Shown one piece after another: positions 46,871 through 56,590 of a stretch of 64,000 bases of DNA. Positions within the stretch are counted from its first letter, which is position 1. Every line of letters starts with the position of its first letter. The position numbers and the translations under genes are program-made. The DNA is from Clostridiales bacterium (GTDB lineage Bacteria; Bacillota; Clostridia; Christensenellales; DTU072). The stretch covers positions 1 through 64,000 of the forward strand of contig DUUO01000023.1 of assembly GCA_012841525.1 (NCBI GenBank), in the 5' to 3' direction. The notes under the pieces were generated by a model. It saw nothing but the letters and a program-made list of their open reading frames with translations, did not search any database and was not told where the DNA came from.

Positions 46871-47014
46871 TCAAATAATAATGTCATTGGTTTCAAGATT
46901 AGGTTGAACCTTCACGAAAAACGCTAGAAAAATTAAGATTCTTTTCATTGATAATAGGCTTATTAATATGTTAGTATGATATAGATTAAATATAACATTT
47001 TATAAGGTGAGATG

Positions 47015-50000
47015 ATGAAAAAGAAAAGACAAAAACGCCTTCTAGTTTTTTTAGCTATAACATTAATTTTCAGCTTGCTTGTACTTGCAGCTTGCGTTGA
47101 TCCTTCGATAGAAGAAGAAGATAAAAAAACTGAAGAAACAACTGAAATTCAAAATGATGGCACTTTGATTAATAATGGGTCATTTAAATTTGCAAAACCT
47201 AAAGATCCAAATTTATATTTGCAAACAGAAATTGTCAACTGGACAAAAAACGATGGTTCATTCAAGTCTACTGATTCAAAAGTTAAAATGGGAGTTATTG
47301 AATTAGATAAAGCTCTCTTTGATGAAAAAAAATCATTATTTAATTTTACTAGTTCAGTAAATTCAGAAAACAAATATTCTTTAAGTGATTTTCCAGAAGT
47401 TGCACCCTCAACTCCAAAAGATGATAAAGGTGCATACACTGATAAAAATGCCATGATAATTTCTATGCCAGATATAGATAAAAAACAAGGTTCTGTATAT
47501 TTTTCATTATCAAATTCATCAACTCTTGCAAAAGATTCATTTTATAAATTAAGTATTGATGTGTACACAGATTTATTTAACCCAGAAGATAAAAGTGGGG
47601 CAGCAATAGAAATAACATCAACAATGTATTCACAAATTTTGTCTATAAACACTGAAAAAACTTGGAAGACATATAGTTTTTACATTGCTACAAATAAATA
47701 TGTTGATGCGACATTTAATTTGAAATTATGGCTAGGACACGGTCCTGAATATTTAGGCCAATCAACAAATCCAAATCCTCACCTTGCGGCAGGTTCTGTT
47801 TTATATGACAATGTTTTTGTAGAAAAAATAACCAGTGATACAGAAATAAATAATATAAGGAGTGCATATAAAAATGGAGAATATAAAGATAATGAAAATG
47901 GAAAGACTAGATATATGGATTTATCTTTAGTAGATCCTGGTTTTAACGCTATAACAGATTATTCATCAACATATTCAAGTTCTTCAAACGATTATTACTA
48001 TTCGGCAAAAAGAGGAATTCAATCACAATATGAGTTTAAAGTTGGTGATAAAAAGTTAACAACTGATGAAAAAAATCTATTTCCAGATTATCCAACATAT
48101 ACAAGTAGTAGATTCCCAATTGGAGTTTTTGACATGTCAAAATTATATAGTGTTGGAAAAAATGATGATGGTGTAGATGTTGCCACTGATAAATATCAAA
48201 AAATAGATTCAACTTTTGTAGCACCAAAAGACTATGAACACTTTATGAAAAAAGATAAAGATGGTAATTGGAATTATAATTTACATGGAAATGTTGAAAA
48301 TGGAAGGGATGGCGAAAGCGTAGATTCTACTGCTTTATTAGTTTGGCATCCATCTGGAAAAATAAGTGGTGCAGGTTATGTTGGAAAAAACAAAATAACA
48401 ATAGAAAAAGATAAATATTATGATATTTCTGTTTGGGTTTATATTTGGATTCCAAAAACTGAAAAACCTAAAGATCTTACAGAAGATGAGGAAAAGAATC
48501 CTGCAAAAGTAAAAGAATATGAAGAAAAATTAGATACATATAATAAATATCAATCGTTTTACAACAGGGAAAGCAAAGCACAAGCATTATTTAAAGTTTC
48601 TGGAGCATCAGTTACAGACTCTGATAAACTTTTAAGTTATTCTAATTCAGATTGGGGTAAATGGGAAAAATTAACAATAAAAATTAAAGGCAATAGTTTA
48701 TCTAAAAGAGAAATTACTCCAGAATTTTGGTATGGTCATGGATATTGGGGTGATTCAACCTTGATGCCAGGTGCTGCATTTTTTGATGATTTAAGTGTAA
48801 GCGTAAGAGATGAAGTTGAGCCATCAGAAGAAGATGATTACTATGAATTATCAATTTTGAGTGAAGGTGATTTCAAAGGATTTGGTTTGACTGAAACTAC
48901 GGAAGATTTTGTAGAACTAGAAAAAGCAGAAGGTAAAGTTTGGGAATATAAAAGAGTTGATGATAAAAAACTTGGAGTTGAAATATCATCAAAAAACTCT
49001 ATTGCTGGTAAAGTTTCTGGAAATAGTAGTTTCATAAATTCTCCAACTCCAATTGACGGAGTTGTTGGTCTTGAAGGAATCAGCAAAGGACCTGGAACAC
49101 TAAAAATAAAATATAGTGGCGGAGCATATAGAAACACAGATTTATTGGTATTAAATCACAAAGGTAATGACACCGCTTCAAGCATAAGCTTTTTGATTAC
49201 ACAAAAAGATATAGATGTTAATGCAGATTTACAAGATTTGTTACTGGTTCGTCCAAATAATTTTTATAGATTTTCATTTTGGATTAATACAGAAGGCATT
49301 CCTTCAAATATGGGTGCAAAAGTAAAAATATTGCAAATTGATTCTGAAGATGAAACTAAAACTTCAGAACTTGCAACATTTTCAGGTATTAATGTAAATG
49401 AATGGACCGAATATATAGCATATATCAAAGGTGCTGAAACGGAAAAACAAAGATTTGGTTTTGAAATTGTTTTAGGAGAAGGGGATATTGCAGTAAAAGA
49501 AGATACTAGAACAGCGGGAGTTGTATTTTTTACTGCTCCAACATGGCAAAAAATTTCAAATGAAGAATATAATGATGCTAATAAAAATTTAAATACGACT
49601 AAAGATATAACCGCTAGAGACAATACAAGTTCTAAGAGCTCATCATTCACAAATGGATTTTTCAAAAATTTTGATTCAAGTGAATATAAAAATACTGAAA
49701 AATTTAACAAAGAAGGTTATTTAACTAAAGAAGTAAAACCAACAAGCTGGCAATATAATGAAGCGGCTGTTGGCTTAGAGGCAGTTAAATCATTTAAGGT
49801 TGAGGGTACAAATAAACTAACATGGGAAAAAGTAGAAGGTGCAACGCAATATTATGTTTATATGAATGAATATGAAAAGAAAGAAATGATAGATGGTGTT
49901 GAAAAAACCTTAAAGAAAAATGATATTTTAGTCGATATTATAGATGATCCTACAACTACTTACCAAGCAACTAGAAATGGAAAATATTACATTAGAGCAG

Positions 50001-51832
50001 CAGGCGCTCATGGTTCGCGCTATGATGAAACAGCATATGGTTTTGTATTTTCACCAAAAACTTCAGTTTTAAATATTACAGGAGCAGGTACAGGTAATTT
50101 CCCAGCAGATAGAAGTGATGAAGATAAACTAAAGACAAATCATGGAATAATAAACTATAAATATTATGATGGTCTTGGTTATGCTGATGAAGAAACTGCA
50201 ATAGCTGGTATGTATGGAAATTCATCAAATGGAGATTATGTTAGCCAAAATAGCGATAATTTACTCATGATCAGTTCTCCAGATTCTGAAGTGACAGCAT
50301 TATACAAATATAACAGCACTTATACAATTTCTAAAGGAAGTTATTATTTAGTTTCACTTTGGGTAAAAACTGAAGGAGCAGAAACAAAAGCTTCTGTTAC
50401 TTTGGAAGATAATTCTTCTACCTTAGTAAAAAAGGATAATGGTAATAAGGGTGAATATGCTGGATTTACTGATATTAATACTGATGGTAAATGGGTACAA
50501 TATAGAATTTTAATAAATACAGGCTATGTTGATGGAAGGGTTACTTTAGAACTTGCTTTAGGCAACAAATATGCAAAAGATAGTGAAGGCAATGAAGATA
50601 ATAAACTAGGATTATCAAAAGGCACTGTATATTTTGATGATGTAAATATTAAAAAGCTTGAAAGTCAAACTGATTTTAATTTGCATGCTTATGGTTTGGA
50701 AAACATTAAAGATAAAACACCTGAAGATTACAAAATAAAAGAAAATGAACTATATACATTAAGTGAAATTTCAGAGTTGAAACTTCCATATAGCAATCAA
50801 GCAATACATACAATTGTTGATTACAGAGTTGATAGTTTTGATAGTAGTTCAGATGCTAATGATGATTATCTAGGTAGAAAGCCTGGTGCATATACTCATC
50901 ATCAACCAGCAGGAAGCATTCCTTATCAAAAACCAACGGGCGATGAAATTCCATCAATATTAAATGGTGTTTATAGTACTAGGTCTTTAACAGAGCAAAT
51001 TAGAGGCAAAATATCACAAAATTTCACGGAGGAAGACTCTTTGTTCTATATTGATAAATTGAATGCATTTTTGGGAACAAGCAATGGCAATGGTTCAAAC
51101 TTTTTAATGATGGTCAACATTGAATCAAATGGACAATATTATGAAATGACATCTGGATTTGATATTGAGCCTAATAAATATTATAAGATCAGTTTTTATG
51201 CTAAACTTTTGTCCGAAAATAACAAAAAAGCTCAATTTAGATTTATGCCAGGAAAAGATATGGCCAACAATACTAAAACAATAGAAATATCTGGAGAAGA
51301 GTTAAAGGAATATACTTTCTATGTTTATAGTGACGAAAAAAATAGCACAATATCTTCTAATAAAATAGCATTTCACCTTGGTACTAATGATGGAATAGGC
51401 AAAGCTGATGATGCAACTGATGTTAAAGATTTTTTCAAAGGAATGTTGATTGTTGATGATGTTGCAATAGAAGAAATTGATATGACAGAAGAAAAATTTG
51501 CAGAAGCAATTGAAAAAGAAATGGCATATAAATTTGATCCTCCAAAAGAAAATGAACCAAATGCAGGAGCAGAAAATGAAGAGCCTATAACTGATAATAC
51601 AAAAGGTAAAGTGGATTCTCAATTATGGTTGCTTGTTTCTTCAATAGTTATTGCTGCTATATTGATAATTGCACTTGCTATTGTTGGATACAGAAAACTA
51701 AAAACCAGATTTGCTAAAGGACAAAAAATTATTGTTAAGAGCAAAGTTCCAACTGATTTAGAACAAGAAGTAAAACAATCCAAGAAAGATACAACAAAAG
51801 GAGATGTAGACGATTCAGAGTTTGATGATTAA
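47015..51832 (+). CDS. Large surface lipoprotein with repeated carbohydrate-binding-like modules
   Basis: A 1605-residue exported protein. The N-terminus has a basic start and a lipobox LAAC with the acylated Cys at residue 27. The body shows about five beta-sandwich modules, each closing with a strand of the type VLYDNVFVEKI (about 262), AAFFDDLSVSV (590), VVFFTAP (835), TVYFDDVNIKKL (1200) and MLIVDDVAIEEI (1475). This resembles CBM/galactose-binding-type domains. A fibronectin III-like segment lies near 925-1010. A membrane helix near 1537-1560 and a charged 45-residue tail end the protein. ATG at 47012 also possible; AAGGTGA spacing favours 47015. Ligand unknown. Confidence 0.8.
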   Translation: MKKKRQKRLLVFLAITLIFSLLVLAACVDPSIEEEDKKTEETTEIQNDGTLINNGSFKFAKPKDPNLYLQTEIVNWTKNDGSFKSTDSKVKMGVIELDKALFDEKKSLFNFTSSVNSENKYSLSDFPEVAPSTPKDDKGAYTDKNAMIISMPDIDKKQGSVYFSLSNSSTLAKDSFYKLSIDVYTDLFNPEDKSGAAIEITSTMYSQILSINTEKTWKTYSFYIATNKYVDATFNLKLWLGHGPEYLGQSTNPNPHLAAGSVLYDNVFVEKITSDTEINNIRSAYKNGEYKDNENGKTRYMDLSLVDPGFNAITDYSSTYSSSSNDYYYSAKRGIQSQYEFKVGDKKLTTDEKNLFPDYPTYTSSRFPIGVFDMSKLYSVGKNDDGVDVATDKYQKIDSTFVAPKDYEHFMKKDKDGNWNYNLHGNVENGRDGESVDSTALLVWHPSGKISGAGYVGKNKITIEKDKYYDISVWVYIWIPKTEKPKDLTEDEEKNPAKVKEYEEKLDTYNKYQSFYNRESKAQALFKVSGASVTDSDKLLSYSNSDWGKWEKLTIKIKGNSLSKREITPEFWYGHGYWGDSTLMPGAAFFDDLSVSVRDEVEPSEEDDYYELSILSEGDFKGFGLTETTEDFVELEKAEGKVWEYKRVDDKKLGVEISSKNSIAGKVSGNSSFINSPTPIDGVVGLEGISKGPGTLKIKYSGGAYRNTDLLVLNHKGNDTASSISFLITQKDIDVNADLQDLLLVRPNNFYRFSFWINTEGIPSNMGAKVKILQIDSEDETKTSELATFSGINVNEWTEYIAYIKGAETEKQRFGFEIVLGEGDIAVKEDTRTAGVVFFTAPTWQKISNEEYNDANKNLNTTKDITARDNTSSKSSSFTNGFFKNFDSSEYKNTEKFNKEGYLTKEVKPTSWQYNEAAVGLEAVKSFKVEGTNKLTWEKVEGATQYYVYMNEYEKKEMIDGVEKTLKKNDILVDIIDDPTTTYQATRNGKYYIRAAGAHGSRYDETAYGFVFSPKTSVLNITGAGTGNFPADRSDEDKLKTNHGIINYKYYDGLGYADEETAIAGMYGNSSNGDYVSQNSDNLLMISSPDSEVTALYKYNSTYTISKGSYYLVSLWVKTEGAETKASVTLEDNSSTLVKKDNGNKGEYAGFTDINTDGKWVQYRILINTGYVDGRVTLELALGNKYAKDSEGNEDNKLGLSKGTVYFDDVNIKKLESQTDFNLHAYGLENIKDKTPEDYKIKENELYTLSEISELKLPYSNQAIHTIVDYRVDSFDSSSDANDDYLGRKPGAYTHHQPAGSIPYQKPTGDEIPSILNGVYSTRSLTEQIRGKISQNFTEEDSLFYIDKLNAFLGTSNGNGSNFLMMVNIESNGQYYEMTSGFDIEPNKYYKISFYAKLLSENNKKAQFRFMPGKDMANNTKTIEISGEELKEYTFYVYSDEKNSTISSNKIAFHLGTNDGIGKADDATDVKDFFKGMLIVDDVAIEEIDMTEEKFAEAIEKEMAYKFDPPKENEPNAGAENEEPITDNTKGKVDSQLWLLVSSIVIAAILIIALAIVGYRKLKTRFAKGQKIIVKSKVPTDLEQEVKQSKKDTTKGDVDDSEFDD

Positions 51833-51856
51833 TTTCTTATTAATTTATAGTAAATT

Positions 51857-51888
51857 AGGTGTATGCTCAAACATACACCTTTTTTTTA
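51857..51888 (+). terminator. Rho-independent terminator of the large lipoprotein gene
   Basis: AGGTGTATG-ctcaaa-CATACACCT forms a 9-bp stem followed by eight T. It lies 24 nt behind the stop codon. Confidence 0.95.
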
Positions 51889-51918
51889 TTTAAATAAGCT
51901 TATTATTACAACTAAATA

Positions 51919-51990
51919 AAAAAAGCACTTACGTTTAGAAAAAATTTTATAATTTCTCGCGTAGTTGCACTTACCTTTAGACTTAACACA
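51919..51990 (+). repeat. Dispersed intergenic element, copy upstream of rnf
   Basis: The element has two GCACTTACSTTTAGA boxes at 51925 and 51967, 42 nt apart, with AGAAAAAATTTTATAATTTCTC and GTAGTT between, and ends in ACTTAACA. The copy at 60692 has the same boxes at the same spacing. It lies about 30 nt upstream of the rnf promoter. Confidence 0.8.
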
Positions 51991-52023
51991 CAAATATTTT
52001 CCTATTTTTAAAAACTTTACATA

Positions 52024-52052
52024 TTTACTTTACTTATATAGTATACTATAAT
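52024..52052 (+). promoter_or_regulatory. Promoter of the rnf operon
   Basis: TTTACT at 52024-52029 and TATAAT at 52047-52052 have a 17-bp spacer. The leader would be about 30 nt. Confidence 0.7.
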
Positions 52053-52090
52053 AAAAAGAGTATGTTTTATACCTGCTTAAGATGGAGGAA

Positions 52091-53395
52091 ATGTTGTTTA
52101 AGCTTACTTTTAAAAGAGGTGGGATACATCCAAAAGATATGAAAGAATTAGCAAAGGATAGTGCATTTGAAGAAATGCCTACTGGAGCAAAGGTTTATAT
52201 TCCACTCGTGCAACATATTGGTGCTCCTTGTACACCATCTGTACAAGTTGGTGATTATGTTAAAGTAGGACAAAACATTGGTTTAGCAAATGGTTATGTG
52301 TCTGCAAACATTCATAGCTCTGTCTCAGGTAAAGTTTTAGGTTTTGAAGCAAGAGAAAATGCTGCTGGTAAACGCGTTCGTCATATAGTCATTGAAAATG
52401 ATTATAAATATGATGAAGTTTTTTTTGAACCACTGGAAAATCCAACAAAAGAAGAAATCATATTAAGATGCAAAGAAGCAGGTATCGTAGGAATGGGTGG
52501 AGCGACTTTCCCCACTCATGTTAAATTAGAACCTAAAACTCCAATAAAAGCATTGATAATTAATGGTTCAGAGTGTGAGCCGTATATAACGACAGATTAT
52601 CGATTAATGCTAGAAAAACCTGTAGAAATTTTAAAAGGTGTTGATTTAGTAAAAAAAGCATTAGATACAAAACAAGTTTTTTTTGGAATAGAATCAAACA
52701 AAGGCGAAGCAATTAAAAATATTATTAAACATGCTACTGATGAACAATTGAGTGTATTTGAATTAAAAACAAAATATCCGCAAGGCGGCGAAAAGCAATT
52801 GATTTATGCATTGACTAAAGAATCTGTACCAAATGGTGGGCTTCCTTCAGATATTGGATACATTGTATTAAATGTTTCTACTTGCCTTGCTTTATATGAA
52901 GCGGTTTGCCTTGGTAAATCAAGCTATTCAAGATATTTAACTGTTTCAGGAAAAGGAATAAAAAGACCTGCAAATTTACATGTAAGAATAGGGGTGCCAT
53001 ACGAAGAAGTCGTAGAATATCTCGGTGGCACAAATGAATTTGTAAAAATTATTTCTGGTGGTCCTATGATGGGAGTTTCTATGCATAATCTAAAAACTGT
53101 AGTTAGCAAAGGCAGTTCTGCAATTTTATTGTTAACTGAAAAAGAAATTAGAGATGTTTCACCTACACCTTGCATAGGTTGCGGAAGATGCGCTAGAGCT
53201 TGTCCTATGAATTTAATGCCAATGTTAATAGATGACTTTATTTTGCATAATAGAGTTGATGATGCAAAAGCATATTATGCAATGAGTTGTATAGAATGTG
53301 GATGTTGTGCTTACGTTTGTCCTGCAAAAAGACCATTGGTACAATCACAAAGACTTGCTAAAAAACTTATTAGAGAAAAAGATATGCACCACTAA
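52091..53395 (+). CDS. rnfC: Rnf complex subunit RnfC
   Basis: Peripheral NADH-interacting subunit of the ferredoxin:NAD+ oxidoreductase that pumps sodium ions or protons. About 434 residues: KRGGIHPKD start, a flavin/NADH-binding GGATFPTHVKL near 140, NGSECEPYITTDYRL near 158, and two 4Fe-4S motifs CIGCGRCARACP (about 362) and CIECGCCAYVCP (about 401). The ATG at 52082 precedes the GGAGG and is rejected. The ATG at 52091 and the TTG at 52094 are both possible; the TTG has the better 5-nt spacing. Confidence 0.95.
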   Translation: MLFKLTFKRGGIHPKDMKELAKDSAFEEMPTGAKVYIPLVQHIGAPCTPSVQVGDYVKVGQNIGLANGYVSANIHSSVSGKVLGFEARENAAGKRVRHIVIENDYKYDEVFFEPLENPTKEEIILRCKEAGIVGMGGATFPTHVKLEPKTPIKALIINGSECEPYITTDYRLMLEKPVEILKGVDLVKKALDTKQVFFGIESNKGEAIKNIIKHATDEQLSVFELKTKYPQGGEKQLIYALTKESVPNGGLPSDIGYIVLNVSTCLALYEAVCLGKSSYSRYLTVSGKGIKRPANLHVRIGVPYEEVVEYLGGTNEFVKIISGGPMMGVSMHNLKTVVSKGSSAILLLTEKEIRDVSPTPCIGCGRCARACPMNLMPMLIDDFILHNRVDDAKAYYAMSCIECGCCAYVCPAKRPLVQSQRLAKKLIREKDMHH

Positions 53396-53512
53396 TTAGC
53401 ATGGTATTAAATAAGAATAAATCAATAATGATATATATAAGCATTAAATTGATAAGAAAATAAAGATATATAGATAGAAAGGGTAAATAACGCTAAAATA
53501 TGTGTGGTAATT

Positions 53513-54565
53513 ATGAGTGATAAAAGCGCTGAAGTAAAAAAAGAAGTCGTTAAAGATAAATATATTGTATCTTCATCTCCACATGTTGGGACGAATTTAA
53601 CAACTAAAAAAATAATGCTTCATGTCATTATTGCTTTATCTTTTCCACTTATTGCTGGAGTTGTCATATTTGGTTTATATTCTCTATTCATTGTAGGCTT
53701 ATCGGTAGCGGGGGCAGTTTTTGGTGAATGGATATATAATAAAGCAAGAAAAGCTCCAATCACTGTTTATGATTTATCTGCGGTAGTGACTGGATTAATT
53801 TTAGGATTAAATTTACCACCCACAGTTCCTTTTTATATTCCAGTAGTTGGTGGCATATTTGCAACACTTTTTGTAAAAATGCTTTTTGGTGGACTTGGAA
53901 AGAATTTTGCAAACCCAGCAGCAACTGCTAGAGTGTTTTTATCTTTATCTTGGACTGCACAAATGACAAGATTTATGAGTCCAATTAATTATGCACAAAA
54001 ACCACTTGATTTTTTTGCTGGCTTTAATAATATTGTCAGTTCTGCAAAATATATTACATCGGCAACGCCACTTGGAACTATTAAAACTAGTGCTCAAACT
54101 GGGTTTGTAGATGTAAATTTATTGGATATGTTTTTAGGTAAAATAGGTGGCAGCATTGGTGAAGTGTGTGCCATAGCAATTATTTTATCACTGATATATT
54201 TATTAGTGTTTAAGATTATTGATTGGAAAATTCCTCTAACATATATTGTATCAGTCATTATATTCACGTTAATTTTTTATAAAAAAGGATATAATTTTAT
54301 ACTTCCAACTTTATTAAGTGGAGGCTTGCTATTTGGTGCAATATTCATGCTTACAGATTATGCAACCGCGCCAAAAACTTTTTGGGGTGTCATAACATAT
54401 GCAGCTTTAGCAGGATTACTTACAATACTAATTAGAAGATATGGAGGTTATCCAGAAGGAGTATGTTTATCTATTGTATTAGTAAATATCGTTGCTCCAC
54501 TGCTTGATAAAATATTTAAGCCAAGACCATTAGGTTATGTTAAAAAGAAAAAGAAAGAAGCATAG
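53513..54565 (+). CDS. rnfD: Rnf complex subunit RnfD
   Basis: Integral membrane subunit, 350 residues with nine or ten helices. VSSSPHVGTNLTTKKIMLHV start and NFANPAATARVFLSLSW near 144 are typical. The covalent FMN site is expected at Thr185 in TSATPLGT, where the textbook consensus is SGAT. GTG at 53504 is also in frame. The gene follows rnfC at 117 bp without a visible terminator. Confidence 0.94.
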   Translation: MSDKSAEVKKEVVKDKYIVSSSPHVGTNLTTKKIMLHVIIALSFPLIAGVVIFGLYSLFIVGLSVAGAVFGEWIYNKARKAPITVYDLSAVVTGLILGLNLPPTVPFYIPVVGGIFATLFVKMLFGGLGKNFANPAATARVFLSLSWTAQMTRFMSPINYAQKPLDFFAGFNNIVSSAKYITSATPLGTIKTSAQTGFVDVNLLDMFLGKIGGSIGEVCAIAIILSLIYLLVFKIIDWKIPLTYIVSVIIFTLIFYKKGYNFILPTLLSGGLLFGAIFMLTDYATAPKTFWGVITYAALAGLLTILIRRYGGYPEGVCLSIVLVNIVAPLLDKIFKPRPLGYVKKKKKEA

Positions 54566-54627
54566 AAAAAAGTTAAAGCAGCTTAGGAAATAATATATAA
54601 AAAAAATAAATTAAGAGGCATAAAACA

Positions 54628-55254
54628 TTGGGAAAAGCTAAAAAAACAAAATTTAAGTTAAGCAAAGAAAGTGTAATGATAGTTGTAGCACTTAGTGTTA
54701 TAGCTCTTGTTGCTGCTTTGGTTTTAAGTCTTGTAAATATGTTTACTTATGTTTCCGAATCCGAATCCATTGAAAGGGCTCTAGGGAAATCTAATATTGA
54801 AATAGCGAAATCATATGAAATTTCTGACTTTGGGAAATTAGAAAGTTTGAAAGATTCAGAAATTTTATATATTGGAAAATCTAAAGATGACGGTAGAGTT
54901 TTTATTACAAAGGCATTAAAAACAAAAGATAGTTGCTATAATGCCGAAGGTATATCGCTCATTGTTGTAATCAAAAATGATATAATACAATCAGTGCATG
55001 CATACAAGCACGCTGAAACTCCAGGTCTTGGAAGTAAGGCATTAGAAGCAGAATATTTAAATCAATATAAAGGTAAAAATGTAAATAATTTTAGAGTTAC
55101 CCCAGATCCAGCAATAGATTCTCCAGACTCTCCTGGAGATGTACAATTCAGCAAAGTAACTAGTGCAACATATTCTTCTGTTGGAGTAAATGTTGCTGTT
55201 AAAAGTGCAGTTAAAGCGTATAAAGATACAAAAGATAGCATGGAATGGAATTAA
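54628..55254 (+). CDS. rnfG: Rnf complex subunit RnfG
   Basis: A 208-residue subunit with one N-terminal helix (about residues 16-38) and an outer FMN-binding domain. HAETPGLGSKALE near 130-142 and the region around Thr181 mark the flavin domain. The attachment motif reads VTSATYSS instead of the usual SGAT. The start is a TTG with AAGAGG 9 nt upstream. ApbE, needed for flavin transfer, is not in the window. Confidence 0.92.
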   Translation: MGKAKKTKFKLSKESVMIVVALSVIALVAALVLSLVNMFTYVSESESIERALGKSNIEIAKSYEISDFGKLESLKDSEILYIGKSKDDGRVFITKALKTKDSCYNAEGISLIVVIKNDIIQSVHAYKHAETPGLGSKALEAEYLNQYKGKNVNNFRVTPDPAIDSPDSPGDVQFSKVTSATYSSVGVNVAVKSAVKAYKDTKDSMEWN

Positions 55255-55276
55255 TGTAAGTTTATTGGAGTTTATA

Positions 55277-55987
55277 ATGAAAAACAATAAAAAATTAACC
55301 GCAAATGAAATAGTGTCACCATTAAAAGATGGAATTATTAAAAATAATCCAGTTTTTAGGTTGGTTTTAGGAACTTGTCCAACACTTGCTGTAACAACTA
55401 GCGCTATCAATGGCTTATCTATGGGGCTTGCTGTAACATTTGTTTTAACATGTGCTAATATAATTGTTTCAATGCTAAGAAACTTTATTCCAAGAAAAGT
55501 AAGGATTCCTTGTTATATATTAATAATATCTACCTTTTCTACAGTTGTTGACATGGTTATGAAAAAATTTATTCCTTCACTTCATGATAGTCTTGGTCTG
55601 TTTATTCCATTGATTGTTGTTAACTGTGTTTTATTAGCCAGGGCAGAGGGTTTTGCATCACTAAATAGAGTTTTACCATCTGCAATGGATGGAATAGGTA
55701 TTGGACTTGGTTTCACTTTGGCTCTTACATTAATTGGTATTGTGAGAGAATTTTTTGGTGCAGGTGCAATATTTGGCTATTCAATAGAGGCTTTATCAAG
55801 AGCGGAACTTCCAATGACAATATTTATTTTGCCAGCTGGTGGATTTATGGTTTTTGGATTATTAATAGTTGCATTCAATTTAGTTGTTGATAAAGCAAAT
55901 GGATATTTTGCAAAAAAGAAAGCAGCAAAAAAAACAATGCCTGCTGAAAATCAAATTAACATAGAAGGGGAAGAGGTTGTTTTATGA
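55277..55987 (+). CDS. rnfE: Rnf complex subunit RnfE
   Basis: Integral membrane subunit, 236 residues with about six helices: NPVFRLVLGTCPTLAVTTSA start, GLFIPLIVVNCVLLARAEGF near 110-130 with the conserved Cys, and GIGIGLGFTLALTLIGIVRE. It is homologous to RnfA with opposite topology. The frame is open upstream to 55190, but GGAG lies 6 nt before the ATG at 55277. Its TGA overlaps the rnfA ATG (ATGA). Confidence 0.95.
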   Translation: MKNNKKLTANEIVSPLKDGIIKNNPVFRLVLGTCPTLAVTTSAINGLSMGLAVTFVLTCANIIVSMLRNFIPRKVRIPCYILIISTFSTVVDMVMKKFIPSLHDSLGLFIPLIVVNCVLLARAEGFASLNRVLPSAMDGIGIGLGFTLALTLIGIVREFFGAGAIFGYSIEALSRAELPMTIFILPAGGFMVFGLLIVAFNLVVDKANGYFAKKKAAKKTMPAENQINIEGEEVVL

Positions 55988-56583
55988 GTGCTACTGCGAT
56001 ATTAGTTTTAATCATTAATGCAATTTTGGTAAATAACTTTATCCTTTCAAGATTTTTAGGTATTTGTCCATTTTTAGGTGTTTCTAAAAAAATAGATACA
56101 GCCCTAGGTATGGGATTTGCTGTAATTTTTGTAATGGGTGTTGCTAGTGTTATAACTTATGCTTTAAATCTATTGTTGATAAAAGCAAATATATTATACT
56201 TACAAACTATTATATTTATTTTAGTAATAGCATCACTTATTCAACTAGTTGAAATTATTATTAGAAGATTCTCCCCAGGTTTATATGCTGCACTTGGCGT
56301 GTATTTGCCATTAATTACGACTAACTGTGCAGTTTTAGGTGTTGCCATTATGAATGTGACATTACCAGTTCCATCTGTAGGCTCTGGTTTATTAGTTGCT
56401 TTTATTAATGGTATAAGTAGTGGTATTGGATTTACAATTGCGATTTTAATTTTAGCTGGTATTAGAGAAAAATTGCAAACTGCTGATATCCCCAAAATCT
56501 TTCAAGGTTTTCCAATAACTTTGCTGATTGCTTCAATAATGGCGATGGGATTTGCAGCATTTTCAGGTTTTAATATAGGGTAG
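55984..56583 (+). CDS. rnfA: Rnf complex subunit RnfA
   Basis: Integral membrane subunit, 199 residues with six helices. ILVNNFILSRFLGICPFLGVS near 15-35 and LGVYLPLITTNCAVLGVAI near 102-120 contain the conserved cysteines that in related complexes hold an Fe-S centre between RnfA and RnfE. Confidence 0.96.
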   Translation: MSATAILVLIINAILVNNFILSRFLGICPFLGVSKKIDTALGMGFAVIFVMGVASVITYALNLLLIKANILYLQTIIFILVIASLIQLVEIIIRRFSPGLYAALGVYLPLITTNCAVLGVAIMNVTLPVPSVGSGLLVAFINGISSGIGFTIAILILAGIREKLQTADIPKIFQGFPITLLIASIMAMGFAAFSGFNIG

Positions 56584-56590
56584 GTAATAT

